Assembly (NCBI GenBank): GCA_963720765.1
Contig: CAVRGS010000013.1
Coordinates: forward strand, 186,001-250,000
From: DASUAS01 sp963720765
GTDB lineage: Bacteria; Actinomycetota; Acidimicrobiia; IMCC26256; DASPTH01
Length of the DNA: 64,000 bases
Reading direction: 5' to 3'
Position 1 is the first letter of the stretch, and every line of letters starts with the position of its first letter. This document shows positions 24,754-32,283 of the stretch, piece by piece. The notes beneath the pieces are model-generated. The model was not told the origin of the DNA, did no database searches, and saw only the letters and a program-made list of their open reading frames with translations. A program made the translations under genes and the position numbers.

Positions 24754-25182
24754 GTGACTCCGTCGGTTCGTCATCTCCTGCGCGCCAAGGACCTCGCCGA
24801 CAGCCGCTATTTCGAACCGCTGGCGGTCGCCGACCTCGCGGGCGCCGCAGGACTCTCCCCGGCGCACTTCAGCCGAGCGTTCCGTCGCGCGTTCGGTGAA
24901 CCTCCGCACAGCTACCTGTTGACCCGACGGCTCGAGCGCGGCTCGGCCCTGCTCCGCAACACCGACTGGCCGGTCACGGACATCTGCTTCGCGGTGGGAT
25001 GGTCGAGCGTCGGTTCCTTCTCCGCGAGCTTCCGGCGCATCTACGGCGTGTCACCGAGCGCATACCGCGCGTCCTTCCCGCCCGCGCAGCGCCACCTCCG
25101 CGTGCCCGACTGCATCTCGCGCGGTTACGGACGTCGCGAGAACCGCACGTTTCGAGAAGCGCCGACAGCGCAGCGTTCCTAA
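24754..25182 (+). CDS. AraC-family transcriptional regulator (DNA-binding domain only)
   Basis: A 142-residue protein consisting almost entirely of the AraC/XylS double helix-turn-helix. The first HTH is AVADLAGAAGLSPAHFSRAFRRAFGE region, the second is TDICFAVGWSSVGSFSASFRRIYG, ending in the typical G-x-S-P-S-A-Y-R. There is no ligand-binding domain, so activity is probably set by its level or by a partner. Directly downstream at 25225 is a VOC gene; the same two-gene arrangement recurs at 28139-29003. Confidence 0.92.
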   Translation: MTPSVRHLLRAKDLADSRYFEPLAVADLAGAAGLSPAHFSRAFRRAFGEPPHSYLLTRRLERGSALLRNTDWPVTDICFAVGWSSVGSFSASFRRIYGVSPSAYRASFPPAQRHLRVPDCISRGYGRRENRTFREAPTAQRS

Positions 25183-25224
25183 CGTCGTGCACGACCCACG
25201 AAGAACGACGACCGAGGAGCAACG

Positions 25225-25659
25225 ATGATCACCATCGCCAACGCACAGTTCTGGGTGCACGACCAGGACGAGGCCCTGGCGTTCTACACGCGCACGCTCG
25301 GCTGGGAGGTGCGTTCCGACGTCAAGATCGACGACTGGGCCTTCCGCTGGCTCGTCGTCGGCCCGACCGACCAGCCGGACGTCGGACTGGTGCTCATGCC
25401 GATCCCGACCCCGCCGATGCTCGACGCCGACAGCAGCGCCCAACTCGCGGACCTCGTGGCCAAGGGAGCCGGAGGGACCCTGTTCCTGGAGACCGACGAC
25501 TGCCGAGCGGCGTACGACGACCTGTCGGCCCGCGGTGTCGTCTTCAACGATCCGCCGACGGAGCAGCCCTACGGCATCGACACCTCGTTCCGCGACCCGT
25601 CGGGCAACAACATCCGCCTGACCCAGGTGCTCGAGTTCTCGATGGAGCGAGGTCGCTGA
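25225..25659 (+). CDS. VOC-superfamily protein, cassette copy 1
   Basis: A 144-residue glyoxalase-fold protein opening IANAQFWVHDQDEALAFYTRTLGWEV, with a second repeat GTLFLETDDCRAAYDDLSARGV and the ending FRDPSGNNIRLTQ. Close in layout to the VOC protein at 28593 (VHDQDEALAFYT versus VLDQDEALDFYV; both end RDP-x-GN-x-IR). It has a GAGGAG ribosome-binding site and TAACGT at 25180-25185 as a possible -10. Likely regulated by the preceding AraC protein. Confidence 0.88.
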   Translation: MITIANAQFWVHDQDEALAFYTRTLGWEVRSDVKIDDWAFRWLVVGPTDQPDVGLVLMPIPTPPMLDADSSAQLADLVAKGAGGTLFLETDDCRAAYDDLSARGVVFNDPPTEQPYGIDTSFRDPSGNNIRLTQVLEFSMERGR

Positions 25660-25668
25660 CTCCCCGCG

Positions 25669-28023
25669 CTAGTCGATCGAGAACCAGGCTGCGACCTGGG
25701 CCTCGTGGTCGACGAACTTCTCGCCCGAGACATCGACGACGACCTTGTCGATGGTGCCGCCGGTGAACCGGTAGGGCGCGGTGTACTCGGGTGTGACCGG
25801 CGACGCGCTGTCGCGTCCGATGCAGAGACCGTCGCCCACGAGGCAGAAGGCCCCAGGCTGCGTGACGATCTCGCCCTCACCGACCTTCGTCGTGTCGAGG
25901 TACAGCGAGAGCGTGCCCGCGAAGCCGGGCATCGTGGGGTCGGTGCTCCGGCCCTTCGACGCGAACTCGGCGGTCAACACGTGCTTGCCCGGTGTGATGT
26001 CGGTGTCGGCGACGACGTCGAACATCTTCGTGCCGACCCAGTTGAACGCGTACCGGAGCTTCTTGTCCTTCACGAAGAGGCTGTGGCCACCGGCGACCCC
26101 ACCGTGCGCGAAGAGCACGCCCTCGGCGTCGGCCGACTCGATGTCGACGCCCGCGGCGATCGTGTACGACCGTCCGCCGATCGCAACCGCAGACGACTCC
26201 GGCACGTCGGCGACGTCGGGGTAGTAGGTGTATTGCTGACGGTCGGGCCCGCCGCGCGGACGTTCGGACAGCACCTGCTCGAGCGCGGTGCGATCGTCGA
26301 GCGGCAGCCCCTTGTAGATGCCCGCGTAGTAGAACCACAGGCTCTTCAGCGTCTCGAGCTGCTCGGGGTGGTCGGCGGCGACGTTCTTCGACTGGGCGCG
26401 GTCGTGCTCGAGGTCGTACAGCTCCCACTCGTCGAGCTCGAACTTGCCCCACCCACCGATGGGCGGGTGCACGGTGCACGCGAGCCACCCCTCGTGGTAG
26501 ATCGAGCGCTGACCGAGCATCGTGTAGAACTGCGTGCTCTTGCCCGGCGCCGTGGGGTCGGTGAGCGCGGCGGCGAAGCTCTCGCCCTCGATCGGGCTCT
26601 GGGGGTAGCCCTTGATCACGGCCGGCGGCTCGATGCCGAGCAGGTCGTACACGGTCGGGACGATGTCGACCGCGTGGATGTACTGCTGACGCACTTCCTT
26701 CGAGGCCTCGATCTGCGCCGGCCACGCGACGAGGCACATGTCGGCGACGCCGCCCTCGTAGCCGGCCCAGCGCTTCCAGTACGGGAACGGTGTGTCGAAG
26801 GCCCACGCCCACCCGGTGCAGTAGTGGTTGTACGACTTCGGCGTACCGAGGTCGTCGATGTGCGGCAACGTGGCGTCGGTCGTGTCGGCCACACCGTTGA
26901 AGAACCGCCACTCGTTGAACGACCCGTTGGGGCCGCCCTCGCCGCTGGCCCCGTTGTCGGAGACGACGACGACGATGGTGTTGTCGAGCTGCCCCGACTC
27001 CTCGAGGTAGTCGAGCACCCGGCCGATCTGGTCGTCGGTGTACGACACGAACCCGGCGAACACCTCGGCCATGCGGGCGAAGAGTCGCTGCTCGTCGCTC
27101 GTCAACGAGTCCCACGGGCGCACGGTGTCGAGCAGGGGCCAGGCCTGACCGTCGGGGCCCGTCCGCTCGGGTTCGCCGTGCGGGTTGATCGGCGACAGCT
27201 CGGTGTCGTCGGGCAGCAGCCCGAGCTCCTGCTGGCGGGCCAGGATCTCGCTGCGGATGGCCTCGTAGCCCTGGTCGAACTGGCCCTTGTACTTGTCGGA
27301 CCACTCGGTGAACACGTGGTGCGGCGCGTGCCCGCACCCGGGCGCGAGGTACATGAAGAACGGCTTGTCGGGATCGATGACCTTGGCCGACTTGATCATG
27401 CCGATGGCCTGGTCGGCGAGGTCCTTCGAGAGGTGGTAGCCGTCCTCGGGCGTGCCCGGAGGATCGATCTGGCTGTTGTCCTGCACCAGGTCGGGGTACC
27501 ACTGGTTCGACTCGCCCCCGAGGAAGCCGTAGAACCGCTCGAACCCCCGGCCGAGCGGCCACCGCCCCTTGTAGGCGGCGAGGTTGCACTCCTCGCCCGG
27601 GGTGAGGTGCCACTTGCCGACGCAGTACGTGTTGTAACCCCGCTCGACCAGCACCTCGGAGATGAACCCGTTCTCGAACGGAATGCGGGTCGAGATCCCG
27701 GGGAACCCGGCGCTGAACTCGGCGATGGTGGCCATGCCGTTGCTGGTGGCGTTGCGACCGGTCAGCATCGACGATCGCGTCGGCGAGCACAGCGCGGTCG
27801 TGTGGAAGTTCGAGAACTTCACGCCCAGGTCGGCGATGCGCTGCATGTTCGGCGTCTTCACCGGGCCGCCGAACACGTCCATGGTGCCGTACCCGAGGTC
27901 GTCCCAGGTGATGTAGAGGACGTTCGGGGCGCCGTCGGGTGCCTTCGGGGGGAGGTAGGGCGTCCAGTCGGGCACCGAGTCGCGGATGTCGAGGTTGATC
28001 CTGGCGCCGGGCTCGCTGGCCAT
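25669..28023 (-). CDS. Arylsulfatase family protein
   Basis: A 784-residue type I sulfatase, normal for large bacterial arylsulfatases. The metal ligands WDDLGYG (about residues 40-46), the modification motif CSPTRSSMLTGR with C79 to be converted to formylglycine, GKWHLTP, HAPHH and SDNGASGEGG are all present. It hydrolyses a sulfate ester. No formylglycine-generating enzyme is nearby. There is no signal peptide, so it looks cytoplasmic. A GAGGAG site precedes the ATG. It is flanked on both sides by AraC-VOC cassettes. Confidence 0.94.
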   Translation of the reverse strand: MASEPGARINLDIRDSVPDWTPYLPPKAPDGAPNVLYITWDDLGYGTMDVFGGPVKTPNMQRIADLGVKFSNFHTTALCSPTRSSMLTGRNATSNGMATIAEFSAGFPGISTRIPFENGFISEVLVERGYNTYCVGKWHLTPGEECNLAAYKGRWPLGRGFERFYGFLGGESNQWYPDLVQDNSQIDPPGTPEDGYHLSKDLADQAIGMIKSAKVIDPDKPFFMYLAPGCGHAPHHVFTEWSDKYKGQFDQGYEAIRSEILARQQELGLLPDDTELSPINPHGEPERTGPDGQAWPLLDTVRPWDSLTSDEQRLFARMAEVFAGFVSYTDDQIGRVLDYLEESGQLDNTIVVVVSDNGASGEGGPNGSFNEWRFFNGVADTTDATLPHIDDLGTPKSYNHYCTGWAWAFDTPFPYWKRWAGYEGGVADMCLVAWPAQIEASKEVRQQYIHAVDIVPTVYDLLGIEPPAVIKGYPQSPIEGESFAAALTDPTAPGKSTQFYTMLGQRSIYHEGWLACTVHPPIGGWGKFELDEWELYDLEHDRAQSKNVAADHPEQLETLKSLWFYYAGIYKGLPLDDRTALEQVLSERPRGGPDRQQYTYYPDVADVPESSAVAIGGRSYTIAAGVDIESADAEGVLFAHGGVAGGHSLFVKDKKLRYAFNWVGTKMFDVVADTDITPGKHVLTAEFASKGRSTDPTMPGFAGTLSLYLDTTKVGEGEIVTQPGAFCLVGDGLCIGRDSASPVTPEYTAPYRFTGGTIDKVVVDVSGEKFVDHEAQVAAWFSID

Positions 28024-28138
28024 CGAAGTGCTCCTCGGGTGCAGGGAACGGGAGGTGGCCGACGCCACCGCACGGCCATCATCGCCCAGCGCCCGCTCCG
28101 CCGCATCACCCGATCTGGATGGTCGAGCCTGGACGATC

Positions 28139-28567
28139 GTGAGCGACCAGACTGGGCAGGTGGTCAGGTCGGTCGAGGACGGCAACCGCCGCATGCTGCG
28201 GGCCCGCGATGCGATGGATCGCGACTACGCGAGGCCGCTCGACGTGCCCGAGCTGGCGTCGATCGCCTGCGTGTCCGAAGCGCACTTCATCCGGACCTTC
28301 AAGTCGACGTTCGGCGAGACGCCGCACCGGTACCTGCAGCGCCGCCGGGTCGAACGTGCGATGTACCTGCTGCGGACGACCGACCGCACCGTCACCGAGA
28401 TCTGCATGCGGGTCGGCTTCTCCAGCCTCGGGACGTTCAGCCGCACGTTCCGCGACATCGTCGGAGAGACGCCGTCGGAGTTCCGGGCGCGTGGACCGAT
28501 GCCGGGCGTGCCATCGTGCTTCGTGAAGGCGTGGACGCGACCGAGCACTTTCGGAGAAGCCTCCTGA
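28139..28567 (+). CDS. AraC-family transcriptional regulator (DNA-binding domain only), second copy
   Basis: A 142-residue AraC DNA-binding domain, the same length as the one at 24754. HTH 1 is VPELASIACVSEAHFIRTFKSTFGE; HTH 2 is EICMRVGFSSLGTFSRTFRDIVGE, ending PSEFRAR. The GTG at 28139 is the best start; ATG 28193 is an alternative. It is transcribed away from the sulfatase gene, sharing the 115-base interval 28024-28138, and is followed by a VOC gene. Candidate regulator of the sulfatase. Confidence 0.9.
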   Translation: MSDQTGQVVRSVEDGNRRMLRARDAMDRDYARPLDVPELASIACVSEAHFIRTFKSTFGETPHRYLQRRRVERAMYLLRTTDRTVTEICMRVGFSSLGTFSRTFRDIVGETPSEFRARGPMPGVPSCFVKAWTRPSTFGEAS

Positions 28568-28580
28568 CCGGAGGGCTCTC

Positions 28581-28586
28581 TACGAT
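28581..28586 (+). promoter_or_regulatory. Leaderless -10 element TACGAT
   Basis: Exactly six bases before the VOC ATG at 28593 and after the AraC stop, with no ribosome-binding site. It suggests the VOC gene has its own leaderless transcript as well as read-through from the AraC gene. Confidence 0.5.
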
Positions 28587-28592
28587 CGCCGC

Positions 28593-29003
28593 ATGTTCAA
28601 CCACATCAGCCGTTCACAGTTGTTCGTCCTCGACCAGGACGAAGCCCTCGACTTCTACGTCAACACCCTCGGGCTCGAGGTCGCTCTCGACCAGGACCTC
28701 GGGTTCATGCGCTGGCTCACCGTGCGGGTCCCTGGTGACCCGGTGCGGGAGATCCTGCTCGAGCGGCCCGGCGCGCCCATGATGGACGACGCCACCACCG
28801 CGCAGGTGCGGGAGCTGCTCGCCAAGGGCGCGGTGGCCGGCGCGCTGTTCTTCACCGTCGACGACGCCCACGCGACGTTCGCGGTGCTGAAGGAGCGGGG
28901 CGTCGACGTCACCGACGAGCCCGAGACCCGTCCCTACGGCATCGACTTCGGCATCCGCGACCCCTTCGGCAACGCCATCCGCATCGGCCAGATGTTCGAC
29001 TGA
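28593..29003 (+). CDS. VOC-superfamily protein, cassette copy 2
   Basis: A 136-residue VOC protein: HISRSQLFVLDQDEALDFYV opens repeat one, GALFFTVDDAHATFAVLKERGV repeat two, and FGIRDPFGNAIRIGQMF the metal-site end. The resemblance to the protein at 25225 in opening, length and partner suggests a duplicated AraC-VOC cassette. Function unknown; possibilities are ring-cleavage dioxygenase-like, glyoxalase-like or a resistance/binding protein. Confidence 0.88.
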   Translation: MFNHISRSQLFVLDQDEALDFYVNTLGLEVALDQDLGFMRWLTVRVPGDPVREILLERPGAPMMDDATTAQVRELLAKGAVAGALFFTVDDAHATFAVLKERGVDVTDEPETRPYGIDFGIRDPFGNAIRIGQMFD

Positions 29004-29061
29004 TCGAGCCTGGAGGGCAACCTCGGGTGCCACACGTGCGTCGGTGCCCGAGGAGGTGGGC

Positions 29062-30090
29062 ATGCGGGCTCGCGTGTGGACGTGTGGATTCGTGGCGCTG
29101 GTCGTCGCGCTCGGGATCATGGTGCTCCCGACGCCAGCGGGGGCGCACCCGTCGCCGCTCGACTCGTTGACGCTCGACTTCATCCTCGACCAATCGGGTC
29201 TCGTGGTGATCGACGGCGCCGCGAACCACGCGACGTACGATCCCGACGCGCCCTCGCCGGCGGAGCGGTCGGCGATCGTGGATCAGGTGCTCGATGCACT
29301 CGGCATCCCGACCGACACCGTGCAGGTGGACTCCGAGCAGAGCGACCTGTACCACGAGGTGGGGTTCCGTGCCTCGCTGCACACGCCGTTCGCGAACGCT
29401 GGCGACGGCGGCGTGCGGATCGACACGAGCGCGCTGCAGCCGATCGCGGCCCGTCTCGGCACGCTGACGCTCGAGGTGTGTCGTGCGGTGGAGCCGGAGC
29501 TCACCCTGACCGTCGACGCGACCGCACCCGCGAGCCAGCCCGATCCCTCAGGTGCAGGCGCGCCGCAGGTCGACCGCGCCGACTGCCGCACCTGGGCGCG
29601 GCGCGCCGGCGATCCACCAGTGGTCGTCACCGCGCGCGTCGCGGGCACCAGCGCGTCGCAACCCGTCACCGAACGGCACGTCACGCTCCCGTGTGGCGCG
29701 CCGTCGCCGGGCGGAGACCCGACCTTCACGATCGACTACCCGGTGATGTATCCCGAGCATGTTCTGCAGGCGCACGCCACGGGAGCAGTGGGGTCACAGC
29801 TGCTCCAAGCGGACGTGGTGGTCGGGTTCTGGGCGGACACCAAGAGCGAACTCGTGGTGCCCAAGACGCAGATCGGGCACGTGTCGGTCGGGATCCGCGA
29901 CGCTCCGAGCGCGACACGTCGACTCACCGTGCCCAGGTGCCCTCCTGCGGATCCCGCGGACTCCTGGACGATGTTCGTCATGAGGATCTGGGTGGACCAT
30001 GCTGCGTGCGTGCCGTTCAGGGTGACCGCGCGGAACACGACGACGATTCGGCTCGCGGTTGGCGCGCCGTGCAAGGAGCGAGCGGCATGA
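29062..30090 (+). CDS. Secreted protein with a C-terminal Cys-rich strand domain
   Basis: A 342-residue protein with a signal peptide (MRARVWTCGFVALVVALGIM, then TPAGA-HPS as cleavage region). The N-terminal half starts HPSPLDSLTLDFILDQSG. The last 90 residues, with SELVVPKT, TVPRCPPADPADSW, HAACVPFRV and VGAPC, match the C-terminal half of the next gene, so a domain has been duplicated. I do not recognise the family. It has a near-perfect AGGAGGTGG ribosome-binding site and couples by ATGA to the next gene. It probably acts at the cell surface. Confidence 0.8.
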   Translation: MRARVWTCGFVALVVALGIMVLPTPAGAHPSPLDSLTLDFILDQSGLVVIDGAANHATYDPDAPSPAERSAIVDQVLDALGIPTDTVQVDSEQSDLYHEVGFRASLHTPFANAGDGGVRIDTSALQPIAARLGTLTLEVCRAVEPELTLTVDATAPASQPDPSGAGAPQVDRADCRTWARRAGDPPVVVTARVAGTSASQPVTERHVTLPCGAPSPGGDPTFTIDYPVMYPEHVLQAHATGAVGSQLLQADVVVGFWADTKSELVVPKTQIGHVSVGIRDAPSATRRLTVPRCPPADPADSWTMFVMRIWVDHAACVPFRVTARNTTTIRLAVGAPCKERAA

Positions 30091-30641
30091 TTGCCCGCGT
30101 CGCGTGCGCGGTGGTCATCGTGCTCGTGGCCACGATGCTGCCCGCTGGCGCTGACGCGACCGGCGTCACACCGACTGCGACGCTCGACTGCACCGATCCG
30201 ATCGGCGGTTCGTCACCACCACGGTCCGAGACCGTTGGGAACCGCGTCGCGCTCCTCACCACCCGGACGCAGGAACACGCCTTGCAGACCGCGCGGTTGC
30301 ACGATCCGGTGGCGCCGGGGTACCGCTACTTCGCCAAGACGGCGCTCCTCATGCGTCACGGCGCGGGGGACGCTGAGCTCGTCGTACCGCGGTCGGAGCG
30401 GGGCCGGGTCGCGCTGTCGTGGGGCAACACCGATCACGACGGCATCGCCGGTCGCGTGTTCCGCGTCGGTCCGTGCCCGGCGGGCTCGAGCTGGACCGCA
30501 TTCCCCGGGGGCTACTTCGTCACGGCGCCACACTGCGTCCGGCTGATCGTGCGGGCAGGGCGCGACGAGCGGCGGGTTCGGGTCGGTGTCGGCAAGGCGT
30601 GTCCCGGCCAGCTCCCGCCGGGCGAGCCGAGCGACGGGTAG
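30087..30641 (+). CDS. Secreted protein related to its upstream neighbour
   Basis: A 184-residue exported protein (signal MIARVACAVVIVLVATMLPAGADA). Its C-terminal domain AELVVPRSERGRVALSWG, RVGPCPAGSSWTAFPGG, PHCVRLIVRAG and VGVGKAC aligns with the end of the preceding protein, including the spacing of three cysteines and the Trp. Domains of this type occur as small secreted proteins in actinobacteria with no known function. The ATG overlaps the preceding stop. The reading frame ends in GEPSDG before a C-rich direct repeat (CCCCCAACCG twice, 30649-30669). Confidence 0.78.
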   Translation: MIARVACAVVIVLVATMLPAGADATGVTPTATLDCTDPIGGSSPPRSETVGNRVALLTTRTQEHALQTARLHDPVAPGYRYFAKTALLMRHGAGDAELVVPRSERGRVALSWGNTDHDGIAGRVFRVGPCPAGSSWTAFPGGYFVTAPHCVRLIVRAGRDERRVRVGVGKACPGQLPPGEPSDG

Positions 30642-30693
30642 CGAATCCCCCCCAACCGCCCCCAACCGCCGGCCGGGCCGTGGTCGACGCGGC

Positions 30694-31407
30694 ATGATGC
30701 CGAGCGTGGCGGCGTGGGAGCCCGAGGGGGAGCACTGGATCCGTTGGGCGCGCACGCCCGGCTTCGACGCCTACTGGTACTTCCGTGACGCGGTGTTCGA
30801 CGCGATCCTGCCGCCACCCCGGGGCCGCGCGCTCGAGGTGGGGTGCGGTGAGGGCCGCGTGACTCGTGACCTCGTCGAGCGCGGCTACGACGTGATCGCC
30901 CTCGAACCGGCGGACACGTTGGTGCGCGCCGCCGCCGACGCGGATCCGATCGGGCGCTATGCGATCGCCGACGGGCACGAGGTCCCGTTCGCGGACGACG
31001 AGTTCGACCTCGTGGTGTCGTACAACGTGTTGCAGAACGTTGCCGATCTCCCGCGAGCAGTACGGGAGATCACGCGCGTGCTCAGACCCGGCGGGACGTT
31101 GTGCGTGTGCGTCATCCATCCCGTCACGGACCTCGGTGACGTCGAGATCACCGCCGACGGTCCGCGCTTCATGTTGCGCGAGCGGTACTTCGACGTGCGG
31201 CACATCGAGGAGACGGAGGAACGCGACGGGATCAGCATGACCTTCCGGGGATGGACGTATCCGCTCGAGGACTACATGCGGGCGTTCGAGGACTCGGGAC
31301 TTCGCATCGAGCGCATCCGTGAACCGCGCCCGAGTGGACACCCGGAGCGCTACGACCGTTGGCTCGCCGTGCCCCTGTTCCTCGCGCTGCGCCTGGTCAA
31401 ACCGTGA
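30694..31407 (+). CDS. Class I SAM-dependent methyltransferase
   Basis: A 237-residue Rossmann methyltransferase. Motif I is LEVGCGEGRVTRDL, the acidic residue of motif II lies in DVIALEP, and the DLVVSYNVLQNVADL and VLRPGGTLCVCV strands complete the SAM site. Methyltransferase 11-type; the substrate is unknown. Start is ATG 30694 or the adjacent ATG 30697. Its stop overlaps the possible GTG start of the ParB-like gene, suggesting coupled translation. Confidence 0.9.
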   Translation: MMPSVAAWEPEGEHWIRWARTPGFDAYWYFRDAVFDAILPPPRGRALEVGCGEGRVTRDLVERGYDVIALEPADTLVRAAADADPIGRYAIADGHEVPFADDEFDLVVSYNVLQNVADLPRAVREITRVLRPGGTLCVCVIHPVTDLGDVEITADGPRFMLRERYFDVRHIEETEERDGISMTFRGWTYPLEDYMRAFEDSGLRIERIREPRPSGHPERYDRWLAVPLFLALRLVKP

Positions 31408-31409
31408 CC

Positions 31410-31793
31410 ATGCGGAAGCAGTACAGCTTGCGCCGCAGTGCGAATGGATTCGACGCGTGGGACGTCGACCGGCTGGTCGCGCGTGCCGCCGACCTGCCCG
31501 TGTTCGACCTCGCCGTCGCCGACATCGCCGAGCTGGACGAGGAGTACTGGTTCGCCGACAGCGACGTGGTCCCCACGGTGCGCGCCGTCGTCGAACATGC
31601 ACGACTCATCGACGAGGTCGACCTCGTGCACCCGATCATCCTCGACGTGGACGGCCGGGTGATGGACGGCATGCACCGCGTCGCGCGTGCGCTGCGCGAC
31701 GAGCGGGCGACCGTGCGGGCCGTGCGGTTCGCGGTGCAGCCCCCACCGGACTTCGTCGACTGCCATCCGCGGGACCTCCCGTACGGGGAGTGA
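31410..31793 (+). CDS. ParB/sulfiredoxin-fold-like small protein
   Basis: A 127-residue protein. The stretch VHPIILDVDGRVMDGMHRVARAL followed by VRAVRF resembles the ParB/Srx nuclease-like core (h-P-I-x-x-x-D-G-R-h-x-D-G-x-H-R), without the ParB DNA-binding domain. Small stand-alone proteins of this fold are often NTPases or specificity subunits of modification systems; here the context is a methyltransferase. The start could also be GTG 31404, which overlaps the methyltransferase stop. Function unassigned. Confidence 0.65.
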   Translation: MRKQYSLRRSANGFDAWDVDRLVARAADLPVFDLAVADIAELDEEYWFADSDVVPTVRAVVEHARLIDEVDLVHPIILDVDGRVMDGMHRVARALRDERATVRAVRFAVQPPPDFVDCHPRDLPYGE

Positions 31794-31812
31794 CGACGGA
31801 GGCGCGGCTCGG

Positions 31813-31818
31813 TAGTGT
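31813..31818 (+). promoter_or_regulatory. Leaderless -10 element TAGTGT
   Basis: TAGTGT ends six bases before the VOC ATG at 31825; the extended GG upstream (GGTAGTGT) recurs at 12823. No ribosome-binding site is present. Confidence 0.5.
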
Positions 31819-31824
31819 CCGCGC

Positions 31825-32283
31825 ATGAGCATCAGCACGTTCTCGCACGTCGCCATCGGGGTCCGCGACATGGAGGTGGCGCTGCCGTTCTGGCGCGACG
31901 TCGTCGGTCTCCACGTGTCGCTCGACACCGTGGAGTCGATGCCGCGCGGCAACGACCAACCACCGGCGCGGCGCCGTGCCGTCTACATGCGGTGGGACGA
32001 CGACCCTCGGTCGAGCTTCGTCGTGCTCGACCAGCAACTCGACTTCGACACCCCGGGTGAGCCGGCGCACATCTTCCAGATGGGCCTGCATCACTACGGC
32101 TTCTGGGTCGACGACGTCGATCCGATCCGGGAACGGGTCGAGGCCGCCGGTGTACCGATCCTGCTGAACGGGTCGGTCGGCGCCGACTCCGTGTGGTGGG
32201 GGGAACCGCCGGGCGACACCATCCGGTCGATCATCGTGCAGGACCCAGAGGGCGGGTACGTGCAGTTCGACCAGCGGGTCTGA
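31825..32283 (+). CDS. VOC-superfamily protein
   Basis: A 152-residue VOC protein: FSHVAIGVRDMEVALPFWRDVVGL opens repeat one, LHHYGFWVDDVDPIRERVEAAG repeat two, and VQDPEGGYVQFDQ is the metal-site end. The insertion with a Trp pair (VWWGEPPGD) is unusual. Leaderless-type start. Its last 53 bases overlap the end of the converging flavoprotein gene, so both frames are used there. Confidence 0.88.
   Translation: MSISTFSHVAIGVRDMEVALPFWRDVVGLHVSLDTVESMPRGNDQPPARRRAVYMRWDDDPRSSFVVLDQQLDFDTPGEPAHIFQMGLHHYGFWVDDVDPIRERVEAAGVPILLNGSVGADSVWWGEPPGDTIRSIIVQDPEGGYVQFDQRV

Noticed and set aside
25705..28782. Open frame of over 1000 codons opposite the arylsulfatase
   Set aside because: Translation is Val/Arg/His-rich without domains, while the other strand encodes a complete sulfatase with all metal and formylglycine motifs.
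30646..30670. C-rich tandem CCCCCAACCG
   Set aside because: Only two units in an intergenic space; too short to call a repeat element or slippery site.
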